Origin: Macrostomum hystrix
Taxonomy: Eukaryota; Platyhelminthes; Macrostomidae
Reading direction: 5' to 3'
Length of the DNA: 64,000 bases
Assembly: GCA_950097015.1 (NCBI GenBank)
Contig: CATNEN010000027.1
Location: 907,501-971,500, forward strand
Made by a program: the position numbers and the translations under genes. The notes below the pieces were generated by a model, which saw only the letters and a list, made by a program, of their open reading frames with translations, was not told where the DNA came from and searched no databases. Below are positions 21,658 to 34,469 of the stretch, piece by piece; positions within the stretch are counted from its first letter, which is position 1, and each line of letters opens with the position of its first letter.

Positions 21658-24600
21658 GAATCAGTGTCTCCAGTGAGAGAGAGTCGGTGTCTCCAGTGAG
21701 AGAGAGTCACAGTGTTTAGTGAGAGAGTTAGTGTCTCCAGTGAGAGAGAGTCCGTGTCTCCAGTGAGAGAAAGTCGGTGTCTCCAGGGAGAGAGAGTCGG
21801 TGTCTCCAGTGAGAGAGAGTCCCAGTGTTTAGTGAGAGAGTTAGTGTCTCCAGTGAGAGAGAGTCGGTGTCTCCAGTGAGAGAGTCAGTGTCTCCAGTGA
21901 GAGAGAGTCGGTGTCTCCAGTGAGAGAGTCAGTGTCTCCAGTGAGAGAGAGTCGGTGTCTCCGGTGAGAGAGTCAGTGTCTCCAGTGAGAGAGAGTCCCA
22001 GTGTTTAGTGAGAGAGTCAGTGTCTCCAATGAGAGAGAGTCGGTGTCTCCAGTGAGAGAGTTAGTGTCTCCAGTGAGAGAGAGTCCGTGTCTCCAGTGAG
22101 AGAAAGTCGGTGTCTCCAGGGAGAGAGAGTCGGTGTCTCCAGTGAGAGAGTCAGTGTCTCCAGTGAGAGAGAGTCCCAGTGTTTAGTGAGAGAGTTAGTG
22201 TCTCCAGTGAGAGAGAGTCGGTGTCTCCAGTGAGAGAGTCAGTGTCTCCAGTGAGAGAGAGTCGGTGTCTCCAGTGAGAGAGTCAGTGTCTCCAGTGAGA
22301 GAGTCAGTGTCTCCAGTGAGAGAGAGTCGGTGTCTCCAGTGAGAGAGTCAGTGTCTCCAGTGAGAGAGAGTCGGTGTCTCCGGTGAGAGAGTCAGTGTCT
22401 CCAGTGAGAGAGAGTCCCAGTGTTTAGTGAGAGAGTTAGTGTCTCCAATGAGAGAGAGTCGGTGTCTCCAGTGAGAGAGTCAGTGTCTCCAGGGAGAGAG
22501 AGTCGGTGTCTCCGGTGAGAGAGTCAGTGTCTCCAGTGAGAGAGTCACAGTGTTTAGTGAGAGAGTTAGTGTCTCCAGTGAGAGAGATTCGGTGTCTCCA
22601 GTGAGAGTCAGTGTCTCCAGTGAGAGAGAGTCGGTGTCTCCAGTGAGAGAGTCGGTGTCTCCAGTGAGAGAGTCGGTGTCTCCAGTGAGAGAGAGTCACA
22701 GTGTTTAGTGAGAGAGTTAGTGTCTCCAGTGAGAGAGAGTCGGTGTCTCCAGTGAGAGAGTCAGTGTCTCCAGTGAGAGAGAGTCGGTGTCTCCAGTGAG
22801 AGAGAGTCCCAGTGTTTAGTGAGAGAGTTAGTGTCTCCAGTGAGAGAGAGTCGGTGTCTCCAGTGAGAGAGTCAGTGTCTCCAGTGAGAGAGTCAGTGTC
22901 TCCAGTGAGAGAGTCACAGTGTTTAGTGAGAGAGTTAGTGTCTCCAGTGAGAGAGTCACAGTGTTTAGTGAGAGAGTTAGTGTCTCCAGTGAGAGAGTCA
23001 CAGTGTTTAGTGAGAGAGTTAGTGTCTCCAGTGAGAGAGTCACAGTGTTTAGTGAGAGAGTTAGTGTCTCCAGTGAGAGAGTCGGTGTCTCCAGTGAAAG
23101 TCAGTGTCTCCAGTGAGAGAGAGTCGGTGTCTCCAGTGAGAGAGAGTCGGTGTCTCCAGTGAGAGAGAGTCAGTGTCTCCAGTGAGAGAGAGTCGGTGTC
23201 TCCAGTGAGAGAGAGTCAGTGTCTCCAGTGAGAGAGAGTCGGTGTCTCCAGTGAGAGAGAGTCAGTGTCTCCAGTGAGAGAGAGTCGGTGTCTCCAGTGA
23301 GAGTCAGTGTCTCCAGTGAGAGAGAGTCGGTGTCTCCAGTGAGAGAGAGTCCCAGTGTTTAGTGAGAGAGTTAGTGTCTCCAGTGAGAGAGAGTCGGTGT
23401 CTCCAGTGAGAGAGTCAGTGTCTCCAGTGAGAGAGTCAGTGTCTCCAGTGAGAGAGAGTCAGTGTCTCCAGTGAGAGAGAGTCGGTGTCTCCAGTGAGAG
23501 AGAGTCAGTGTCTCCAGTGAGAGAGAGTCGGTGTCTCCAGTGAGAGTCAGTGTCTCCAGTGAGAGAGAGTCGGTGTCTCCAGTGAGAGAGAGTCCCAGTG
23601 TTTAGTGAGAGAGTTAGTGTCTCCAGTGAGAGAGAGTCGGTGTCTCCAGTGAGAGAGTCAGTGTCTCCAGTGAGAGAGTCAGTGTCTCCAGTGAGAGAGT
23701 CACAGTGTTTAGTGAGAGAGTTAGTGTCTCCAGTGAGAGAGATTCGGTGTCTCCAGTGAAAGTCAGTGTCTCCAGTGAGAGAGAGTCGGTGTCTCCAGTG
23801 AGAGAGAGTCGGTGTCTCCAGTGAGAGAGAGTCAGTGTCTCCAGTGAGAGAGAGTCGGTGTCTCCAGTGAGAGAGAGTCGGTGTCTCCAGTGAGAGAGAG
23901 TCAGTGTCTCCAGTGAGAGAGAGTCGGTGTCTCCAGTGAGAGTCAGTGTCTCCAGTGAGAGAGAGTCGGTGTCTCCAGTGAGAGTCAGTGTCTCCAGTGA
24001 GAGAGAGTCGGTGTCTCCAGTGAGAGTCAGTGTCTCCAGTGAGAGAGAGTCGGTGTCTCCAGTGAGAGAGAGTCACAGTGTTTAGTGAGAGAGTTAGTGT
24101 CTCCAGTGAGAGAGAGTCAGTGTCTCCAGTGAGAGAAAGTCGGTGTCTCCAGGGAGAGAGAGTCGGTGTCTCCAGTGAGAGAGAGTCCCAGTGTTTAGTG
24201 AGAGAGTTAGTGTCTCCAGTGAGAGAGAGCCAGTGTCTCCAGTGTGAGAGTCGGTGTCTCCAGTGAGAGAGTCAGTGTCTCCAGTGAGAGAGAGCCAGTG
24301 TCTCCAGTGTGAGAGTCGGTGTCTCCAGTGAGAGAGTCAGTGTCTCCAGTGAGAGAGAGTCGGTGTCTCCAGTGAGAGAGAGTCAGTGTCTCCAGTGAGA
24401 GAGAGTCGGTGTCTCCAGTGAGAGCCAGTGTCTCCAGTGAGAGAGAGTCGGTGTCTCCAGTGAGAGAGTCGGTGTCTCCAGTGAGAGTCAGTGTCTCCAG
24501 TGAGAGAGAGTCGGTGTCTCCAGTGAGAGAGAGTCAGTGTCTTCAGTGAGAGAGTCGGTGTCTCCAGTGAGAGAAAGTCGGTGTCTCCAGGGAGAGAGAG

Positions 24601-26830
24601 TCGGTGTCTCCAGTGAGAGAGTCAGTGTCTCCAGTGAGAGAGAGTCCCAGTGTTTAGTGAGAGAGTTAGTGTCTCCAGTGAGAGAGAGTCGGTGTCTCCA
24701 GTGAGAGAGTCAGTGTCTCCAGTGAGAGAGAGTCGGTGTCTCCAGTGAGAGAGTCAGTGTCTCCAGTGAGAGAGTCAGTGTCTCCAGTGAGAGAGAGTCG
24801 GTGTCTCCAGTGAGAGAGTCAGTGTCTCCAGTGAGAGAGAGTCGGTGTCTCCGGTGAGAGAGTCAGTGTCTCCAGTGAGAGAGAGTCCCAGTGTTTAGTG
24901 AGAGAGTTAGTGTCTCCAATGAGAGAGAGTCGGTGTCTCCAGTGAGAGAGTCAGTGTCTCCAGGGAGAGAGAGTCGGTGTCTCCGGTGAGAGAGTCAGTG
25001 TCTCCAGTGAGAGAGTCACAGTGTTTAGTGAGAGAGTTAGTGTCTCCAGTGAGAGAGATTCGGTGTCTCCAGTGAGAGTCAGTGTCTCCAGTGAGAGAGA
25101 GTCGGTGTCTCCAGTGAGAGAGTCGGTGTCTCCAGTGAGAGAGTCGGTGTCTCCAGTGAGAGAGAGTCACAGGTGTTTAGTGAGAGAGTTAGTGTCTCCA
25201 GTGAGAGAGAGTCGGTGTCTCCAGTGAGAGAGTCAGTGTCTCCAGTGAGAGAGAGTCGGTGTCTCCAGTGAGAGAGAGTCCCAGTGTTTAGTGAGAGAGT
25301 TAGTGTCTCCAGTGAGAGAGAGTCGGTGTCTCCAGTGAGAGAGTCAGTGTCTCCAGTGAGAGAGTCAGTGTCTCCAGTGAGAGAGTCACAGTGTTTAGTG
25401 AGAGAGTTAGTGTCTCCAGTGAGAGAGATTCGGTGTCTCCAGTGAAAGTCAGTGTCTCCAGTGAGAGAGAGTCGGTGTCTCCAGTGAGAGAGAGTCGGTG
25501 TCTCCAGTGAGAGAGAGTCAGTGTCTCCAGTGAGAGAGAGTCGGTGTCTCCAGTGAGAGAGAGTCGGTGTCTCCAGTGAGAGAGAGTCAGTGTCTCCAGT
25601 GAGAGAGAGTCGGTGTCTCCAGTGAGAGTCAGTGTCTCCAGTGAGAGAGAGTCGGTGTCTCCAGTGAGAGTCAGTGTCTCCAGTGAGAGAGAGTCGGTGT
25701 CTCCAGTGAGAGTCAGTGTCTCCAGTGAGAGAGAGTCGGTGTCTCCAGTGAGAGAGAGTCACAGTGTTTAGTGAGAGAGTTAGTGTCTCCAGTGAGAGAG
25801 AGTCGGTGTCTCCAGTGAGAGAAAGTCGGTGTCTCCAGGGAGAGAGAGTCGGTGTCTCCAGTGAGAGAGAGTCCCAGTGTTTAGTGAGAGAGTTAGTGTC
25901 TCCAGTGAGAGAGAGCCAGTGTCTCCAGTGTGAGAGTCGGTGTCTCCAGTGAGAGAGTCAGTGTCTCCAGTGAGAGAGAGCCAGTGTCTCCAGTGTGAGA
26001 GTCGGTGTCTCCAGTGAGAGAGTCAGTGTCTCCAGTGAGAGAGAGTCGGTGTCTCCAGTGAGAGAGAGTCAGTGTCTCCAGTGAGAGAGAGTCGGTGTCT
26101 CCAGTGAGAGCCAGTGTCTCCAGTGAGAGAGAGTCGGTGTCTCCAGTGAGAGAGTCGGTGTCTCCAGTGAGAGTCAGTGTCTCCAGTGAGAGAGAGTCGG
26201 TGTCTCCAGTGAGAGAGAGTCAGTGTCTTCAGTGAGAGAGTCGGTGTCTTCAGTGAGAGAGTCGGTGTCTCCAGTGAGAGAGTCAGTGAGAGAGTCAGTG
26301 TCTCCAGTGAGAGAGAGTCGGTGTCTCCAGTGAGAGCCAGTGTCTCCAGTGAGAGAGAGTCGGTGTCTCCAGTGAGAGAGTCGGTGTCTCCAGTGAGAGA
26401 GAGTCGGTGTCTCCAGTGAGAGAGTCGGTGTCTCCAGTGAGAGTCAGTGTCTCCAGTGAGAGAGAGTCGGTGTCTCCAGTGAGAGAGAGTCAGTGTCTCC
26501 AGTGAGAGAGAGTCGGTGTCTCCAGTGAGAGCCAGTGTCTCCAGTGAGAGAGAGTCAGTGTCTCCAGTGAGAGAGTCGGTGTCTCCAGTGAGAGTCAGTG
26601 TCTCCAGTGAGAGAGAGTCGGTGTCTCCAGTGAGAGAGAGTCAGTGTCTCCAGTGAGAGAGAGTCGGTGTCTCCAGTGAGAGAGAGTCGGTGTCTCCAGT
26701 GAGAGAGAGTCAGTGTCTTCAGTGAGAGAGTCGGTGTCTCCAGTGAGAGAGTCAGTGAGAGAGTCAGTGTCTCCAGTGAGAGAGTCAGTGAGAGAGTCAG
26801 TGTCTCCAGTGAGAGAATCAGTATCTTCAG
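21658..26830. repeat. GTGTCTCCAGTGAGAGAG minisatellite, 5.2 kb
   Basis: Units of 19, 21 and 23 bp share gtgtctccagtgagag and differ in the number of ag pairs and in the following tcg/tca. A periodic variant cagtgtttagtgagagag marks larger blocks. Blocks are duplicated: about 22,436-22,699 recurs at 24,907-25,170 (offset 2,471 bp) and about 24,078-24,266 at 25,764-25,952 (offset 1,686 bp). Open frames of up to 227 aa are repeat artefacts. Confidence 0.96.
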
Positions 26831-27309
26831 AGAGAGGCGGTCCTTCAGCCCTACGTCAAGGCCAGCTTCTCTAGGTGGTGGTTTCCTGGAAATTTAATTA
26901 AAAATGAGTTCAGCCCTTGACGAAAGTGGCTTAAGTCCAAAAATATCGCTGAAAAGACCAATTAGCTATTCTTCCTGTTAAATTTAGTTTCCGTTTTATT
27001 TTCCGCTGATTGAATACGGTCTTTGTAAATTGAAATGGCTGTCAAAAACGTCATCATTTTGTTGAGTGGGAAATATTATATTAAAAGAGACACTATACTG
27101 CACTGTTCGTGTATTTTATCAAAGCCCGACAGATTAAAGACAGAAGACAAGATCTGGTTGTTACACTAGACTAGCCGACGCTATTGAAAATCTTATTAAT
27201 TGCTGATTTAGACGAAATTGACACAATAATGTTTTTTGGCGTCTTCATTTATAAATAAACAGACGGTCAAAAATAGTTCTTTGGATTATCGACTAGGGAA
27301 AAATATCAA
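26831..27309. other. Unique spacer between arrays
   Basis: AT-rich non-repetitive sequence; no gene seen. Confidence 0.5.
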
Positions 27310-30292
27310 AGCTCTTATCAACCTGAAGACCAGCGCTTCAGGAAAGCAGTTATCAACCTGAAGACCAGCGCTTCAGGAAAGCAGTTATCAACCTGAAGAC
27401 CAGCGCTTCAGTAAAGCAGTTATCAACCTGAAAAACAGCGCTTCAGGAAAGCAGTTATCAACCTGAAGACCAGCGCTTCAGGAAAGCAGTTATCAACCTG
27501 AAGGACCAGCGCTTCAGGAGAGCAGTTATCAACCTGAAGACCAGCGCTTCAGGAAAGCAGTTATCAACCTGAAGGACCAGCGCTTCAGGAGAGCAGTTAT
27601 CAACTTGAAGACCAGCGCTTCAGGAAAGCAGTTATCAACCTGAAGACCAGCGCTTCAGGAAAGCAGTTATCAACCTGAAGGACCAGCGCTTCAGGAAAGC
27701 AGTTATCAACCAGAAGACCAGCGTTTCAGGAAAGCAGTTATCAACCTGAAGACCAGCGTTTCAGGAAAGCAGTTATCAACCTGAAGACCAGTGATTCAGG
27801 AAAGCAGTTATCAACCTGAAGGACCAGCGCTTCAGGAAAGCAGTTATCAACCTGAAGACCAGTGATTCAGGAAAGCAGTTATCAACCTGAAGGACCAGCG
27901 CTTCAGGAAAGCAGTTATCAACCTGAAGACCAGCGCTTCAGGAAAGCAGTTATCAACCTGAAGACCAGCGCTTCAGGAAAGCAGTTATCAACCTGAAGAC
28001 CAGCGCTTCAGGAAAGCAGTTATCAACCTGAAGGACCAGCGCTCCAGGAGAGCAGTTATCAACCTGAAGACCAGCGCTTCAGGAAAGCAGTTATCAACCT
28101 GAAGACCAGCGCTTCAGGAAAGCAGTTATCAACTTGAAGACCAGCGCTTCAGGAAAGCAGTTATCAACCTGAAGACCAGCGCTTCAGGAGAGCAGTTATC
28201 AACCTGAAGGACCAGCGCTTCAGGAAAGCAGTTATCAACCAGAAGACCAGCGCTTCAGGAAAGCTCTTATCAACCTGAAGACCAGCGCTTCAGGAAAGCA
28301 GTTATCAACCTGAAGGACCAGCGCTTCAGGAGAGCAGTTATCAACCTGAAGACCAGCGCTTCAGGAAAGCAGTTATCAACCTGAAGACCAGCGCTTCAGG
28401 AAAGCAGTTATCAACTTGAAGACCAGCGCTTCAGGAAAGCAGTTATCAACCTGAAGACCAGCGCTTCAGGAGAGCAGTTATCAACCTGAAGGACCAGCGC
28501 TTCAGGAAAGCAGTTATCAACCAGAAGACCAGCGCTTCAGGAAAGCTCTTATCAACCAGAAGACCAGTAATTCAGGAAAGCAGTTATCAACCTGAAGGAC
28601 CAGCGCTTCAGGAAAGCAGTTATCAACCTGAAGGACCAGCGCTTCAGGAAAGCTCTTATCAACCAGAAGACCAGTGATTCAGGAAAGCTCTTATCAACCA
28701 GAAGACCAGTGATTCAGGAAAGCAGTTATCAACCTGAAGGACCAGCGCTTCAGGAAAGCAGTTATCAACCTGAAGGACCAGCGCTTCAGGAAAGCTCTTA
28801 TCAACCAGAAGACCAGTGATTCAGGAAAGCAGTTATCAACTTGAAGACCAGCGCTTCAGGAGAGCAGTTATCAACCTGAAGACCAGTGATTCAGGAAAGC
28901 AGTTATCAACCTGAAGGACCAGCGCTTCAGGAGAGCAGTTATCAACCTGAAGACCAGCGCTTCAGGAGAGCAGTTATCAACCTGAAGACCAGCGCTTCAG
29001 GAAAGCAGTTATCAACATGACGACCAGCGCTTCAGGAAAGCAGTTATCAACCTGAAGGACCAGCGCTTCAGGAAAGCAGTTATCAACCTGAAGACCAGCG
29101 CTTCAGGAAAGCAGTTATCAACCTGAAGACCAGCGCTTCAGGAAAGCAGTTATCAACCTGAAGACCAGCGCTTCAGGAAAGCAGTTATCAACCTGAAGGA
29201 CCAGCGCTTCAGGAGAGCAGTTATCAACCTGAAGACCAGCGCTTCAGGAAAGCAGTTATCAACCTGAAGACCAGCGCTTCAGGAAAGCAGTTATCAACCT
29301 GAAGGACCAGCGCTTCAGGAAAGCTCTTATCAACCAGAAGACCAGTGATTCAGGAAAGCTCTTATCAACCAGAAGACCAGTGATTCAGGAAAGCAGTTAT
29401 CAACCTGAAGGACCAGCGCTTCAGGAGAGCAGTTATCAACCTGAAGACCAGCGCTTCAGGAAAGCAGTTATCAACCTGAAGACCAGCGCTTCAGGAAAGC
29501 AGTTATCAACTTGAAGACCAGCGCTTCAGGAAAGCAGTTATCAACCTGAAGACCAGCGCTTCAGGAAAGCAGTTATCAACCAGAAGACCAGCGCTTCAGG
29601 AAAGCTCTTATCAACCAGAAGACCAGTGATTCAGGAAAGCAGTTATCAACCTGAAGGACCAGCGCTTCAGGAGAGCAGTTATCAACTTGAAGACCAGCGC
29701 TTCAGGAGAGCAGTTATCAACTTGAAGACCAGCGCTTCAGGAAAGCAGTTATCAACCTGAAGACCAGCGCTTCAGGAGAGCAGTTATCAACTTGAAGACC
29801 AGTGATTCAGGAAAGCAGTTATCAACCTGAAGGACCAGCGCTTCAGGAGAGCAGTTATCAACCTGAAGACCAGTGATTCAGGAGAGCAGTTATCAACTTG
29901 AAGACCAGCGCTTCAGGAGAGCAGTTATCAACTTGAAGACCAGCGCTTCAGGAAAGCAGTTATCAACCTGAAGACCAGCGCTTCAGGAGAGCAGTTATCA
30001 ACTTGAAGACCAGTGATTCAGGAAAGCAGTTATCAACCTGAAGGACCAGCGCTTCAGGAGAGCAGTTATCAACCTGAAGACCAGTGATTCAGGAGAGCAG
30101 TTATCAACTTGAAGACCAGCGCTTCAGGAAAGCAGTTATCAACCTGAAGACCAGCGCTTCAGGAAAGCAGTTATCAACCTGAAGACCAGCGCTTCAGGAG
30201 AGCAGTTATCAACTTGAAGACCAGTGATTCAGGAAAGCAGTTATCAACCTGAAGGACCAGTGCTTCAGGAGAGCAGTTATCAACCTGAAGGT
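27310..30292. repeat. 35-bp hairpin-bearing minisatellite, about 85 copies
   Basis: The unit is gcagttatcaa followed by cctgaagaccagcgcttcagg and aaa/aga. Each copy holds the inverted repeat CCTGAAG...CTTCAGG (7-bp arms, 7-nt loop). Variants insert a g in the loop or change the right arm (tgattcagg). Several multi-copy blocks recur. Confidence 0.96.
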
Positions 30293-31254
30293 TATCAACA
30301 GGTGGCTGTTAAGAAGCTGGTCTATTTCATAAAGTCTTCTTTGTCGATAAGCAGATAAACAGTTGGTCATAAACGCATCTCTAGACGGACAAAGTCAGAC
30401 AAATCGTTTTCTTCTAGTAGTTTTTCTAATCTCCAATAATTGCAGCAATAATGAAAAAATTGGAGGCTGAAATGGCGCCTGCACCTGCGAAAACAATTTA
30501 GAGATTATGGCAAAAGGTCGCAACGATTTCACAGCTGCATAACAATTTTGAAATTTTCCTTCAAACTTCAAGCTTTTTCCACACTCAAATGTCTAAAACG
30601 CGATTCCAAAGTTACCTGAGAGTTAATGCGACGAAAATTTTCAAATACGTGCAACTCAAACGAGCATGTCACTTAAAAATCCACATATTTCTCTTCAAAA
30701 AATCCAAATCTTTCTCTCTACTGAAGTCGTTCTTGAAATTATAATAGAAGCGACTAAGTTTAACAGATTTTTGAAACTGGTTAGTCAGTAAAGTCTCTGA
30801 ATCCTGAATTTGAATTTGAATTTGAATTCTCAAATACATTTTGTTGTATCTGAAGGTAGTGTTAGAAAGGTAAGTAGTACTACGGGTAGAAACGGACATT
30901 CTTTTCTAGACCTTTTCAATAGGCTTCTAACGTCACTTTCCAGCTAGTGCTCGCATATTTCTGTCTACGACACTGCCTGCAACTCTGAGCTAATGCACTT
31001 TAGGAAGTAATAGACGCGATCGAGACACGCAACAGGTCGGCCGCGCGCTGGGACTAAATATTTTTAGGAACAACTAGCAACAAAGACCCCATGGGGGAAG
31101 CAAATCACGCTTTACACCAGGGAAGAGGAATAATTAAAAATATGAAAGTTCAATACTATGATTATCTTTTCTTGATATCACCTCGATGAATCATACTAAC
31201 CCTTTGATATATCACGCTATCCCTTGACAAAGCTTGCTACTCCATCTACAATTT
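30293..31254. other. Unique AT-rich spacer
   Basis: No convincing gene. A short gaattt repeat occurs near 30,808-30,830. The minus frame at 30,669-30,899 is AT-rich without domains. Confidence 0.5.
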
Positions 31255-33385
31255 ATTCTACCCTCTCAATTTATGCTTCCCCACGATAATTCATCCTTCC
31301 CCTCGATAACTCATACTTCCCCTCAATAACTCATGCTTCCCCTCAATAAATCATGCTTCCCCTCAATTACTCATGCTTCCCCTCGATAACTCATGCTTCC
31401 CCTCAATAAAACATGCTTCCCCTCAATAGTTCATGCTTCCCCTCAATACCTCATGCTTCCCCTCAATAAATCATGCTTCCCCTCAATAACTCATGCTTCC
31501 CCTCAATAGTTCATGCTTCCCCTCAATAACTCATGCTTCCCCTCAATAACTCATGCTTCCCCTCAATAAATCATGCTTCCCCTCAATAGTTCATGCTTCC
31601 CCTCAATAAATCATGCTTCCCCTCAATAGTTCATGCTTCCCCTCAATAACTCATGCTTCCCCTCAATAACTCATGCTTCCCCTCAATAAATCATACTTCC
31701 CCTCAATAACTCATGCTTCCCCTCAATAAATCATGCTTCCCCTCAATAACTCATGCTTCCCCTCAATAGTTCATGCTTCCCCTCAATAAATCATGCTTCC
31801 CCTCAATAACTCATGCTTCCCCTCAATAGTTCATGCTTCCCCTCAATAACTCATGCTTCCCCTCAATAAATCATGCTTCCCCTCAATAACTCATGCTTCC
31901 CCTCAATAGTTCATGCTTCCCCTCAATAACTCATGCTTCCCCTCAATAAATCATGCTTCCCCTCAATAACTCATGCTTCCCCTCAATAAATCATGCTTCC
32001 CCTCAATAACTCATGCTTCCCCTCAATAAATCATGCTTCCCCTCAATAACTCATGCTTCCCCTCAATAGTTCATGCTTCCCCTCATTAAATCATGCTTCC
32101 CCTCAATAGTTCATGCTTCCCCTCAATAACTCATGCTTCCCCTCAATAAATCATGCTTCCCCTCAATAACTCATGCTTCCCCTCAATAAATCATGCTTCC
32201 CCTCAATAAATCGTGCTTCCCCTCAATAGTTCATGCTTCCCCTCAATAAAACATGCTTCCCCTCAATAAATCATGCTTCCCCTCAATAAATCGTGCTTCC
32301 CCTCAATAGTTCATGCTTCCCCTCAATAAATCATGCTTCCCCTCAATAGTTCATGCTTCCCCTCAATAGTTCATGCTTCCCCTCAATAAAACATGCTTCC
32401 CCTCAATAGTTCATGCTTCCCCTCAATAAAACATGCTTCCCCTCAATAGTTCATGCTTCCCCTCAATAGTTCATGCTTCCCCTCAATAGTTCATGCTTCC
32501 CCTCAATAGTTCATGCTTCCCCTCAATAGTTCATGCTTCCCCTCAATAAATCATGCTTCCCCTCAATAAATCATGCTTCCCCTCAATAACTCATGCTTCC
32601 CCTCAATAAATCATGCTTCCCCTCAATAACTCATGCTTCCCCTCAATAAATCATGCTTCCCCTCAATAAATCATGCTTCCCCTCAATAGTTCATGCTTCC
32701 CCTCAATAGTTCATGCTTCCCCTCAATAAAACATGCTTCCCCTCAATAGTTCATGCTTCCCCTCAATAGTTCATGCTTCCCCTCAATAGTTCATGCTTCC
32801 CCTCAATAAAACATGCTTCCCCTCAATAGTTCATGCTTCCCCTCAATAGTTCATGCTTCCCCTCAATAAATCATGCTTCCCCTCAATAGTTCATGCTTCC
32901 CCTCAATAAATCATGCTTCCCCTCAATAACTCATGCTTCCCCTCAATAGTTCATGCTTCCCCTCAATAAATCATGCTTCCCCTCAATAACTCATGCTTCC
33001 CCTCAATAGTTCATGCTTCCCCTCAATAACTCATGCTTCCCCTCAATAAATCATGCTTCCCCTCAATAACTCATGCTTCCCCTCAATAGTTCATGCTTCC
33101 CCTCAATAAATCATGCTTCCCCTCAATAGTTCATGCTTCCCCTCAATAGTTCATGCTTCCCCTCAATAGTTCATGCTTCCCCTCAATAGTTCATGCTTCC
33201 CCTCAATAGTTCATGCTTCCCCTCAATAAATCATGCTTCCCCTCAATAACTCATGCTTCCCCTCAATAACTCATGCTTCCCCTCAATAAATCATGCTTCC
33301 CCTCAATAACTCATGCTTCCCCTCAATAACTCATGCTTCCCCTCAATAAATCATGCTTCCCCTCAATAATTCATGCTAACCCTTC
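31255..33385. repeat. 20-bp minisatellite, about 106 copies with three main variants
   Basis: The unit is cctcaataactcatgcttcc. Almost all variation is at three bases, giving aac, aaa or agt after cctcaat, plus rare aaaaca and tcg forms. Length is held at 20 bp nearly throughout, so copies stay in register. Confidence 0.97.
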
Positions 33386-34469
33386 GATAAATCATGCTTC
33401 CCTCTTTAATAAATCATTCTATCGTCTTGAAAAACTTTCCCCTGAAATATTACCTAAAAATCCGTTTCTTTCTCCTGGAAATCTCATGCAATCTCTTCAA
33501 GAAATCAAGATATTCCCTAGATATCTATTGCTTTTCCCCACAAATTCCATGCAACTGACTTGATATCTCATGCCGCTATCCATTTATATCCAACGCTATA
33601 TTCTTGAATTTCATGTTCTTTTAGCTATGCTCAACATATGTTTTCTAGTTCTGAATTTGATAACGCTTGCAGCTATGAGCTATGCTGGAAAATTGGCGTT
33701 TAATTGGCGTTTAATTGGCGTTTAATTGGCGTTTAATTGGCGTTAATTCGAATGGTGCTGGGGCTATACTCGAAAGAAACGTCTAAATTTGAAAATAATA
33801 AGGCCACTAGCCATTCTCAAACTTATATATTTTTACTTTAGAATATAATAACGATTGCAGCAATGCTTAAAAACTTTTCTCTAGCTTTAATTACTCGTAG
33901 AATAGTGATGACAGGTATGCTAAAAACGTCACACTTTAAAAAGAATAACGTTAATAGCTATGCTTCAGATATTATCGTATAGTTGTAATTACGCTTGCAG
34001 CTATGCTCGAAAAATCTAGTACTTTTATATAGTACTTTTAGTATAATTGATTTTTGCAGACAGACTTAATTGGCGACTTAAACAAAGGATTGGAAAGTGC
34101 AGGCAGCAGATCTGCATGGTCGCTAGCGACTGTTATAAACGACTGTGAAATTGTTTTTGGGTAATTTAATTGGCCAAAAAACTAGCAAACGGAGGCGTGA
34201 GCAGCAGCAGCCCAGGTTGAGACGGGCGTAAACAGACTGCAGTACTTTAGCCGAAAATTAAGTCACAAAAGCCTGCCTAGTTATGAGCAACTGCAGACAT
34301 GCAAATCATAATCCGCGTACAGACTAATCGACCATTTTTGCCGCCAGTTACTTGCCCAATCAAGAATAATGTTTTCAACCTGTGTATGCAGAATTATTAT
34401 TGATTGGCGAAAGTGCTATCAGTTGGAGATTTCTAATTTGCACCAGACAGTCAAAATAGAGAGTCAAGC
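33386..34469. other. Unique AT-rich spacer with a short 11-bp repeat
   Basis: An 11-bp unit (aattggcgttt) repeats five times near 33,692-33,745. The rest is unique; the phrase gcttgcagctatgct recurs loosely (about 33,668 and 34,000). No gene is seen. Confidence 0.5.

Noticed and set aside
22436-25952. Many open frames on both strands in the GTGTCTCC array
   Set aside because: Repeat translations without start context, domains or splice signals.
27310-30292. CRISPR-like array
   Set aside because: There are no unique spacers, the whole 35-bp unit is repeated, and the context is eukaryotic. The same holds for the 31-, 34- and 47-bp arrays.
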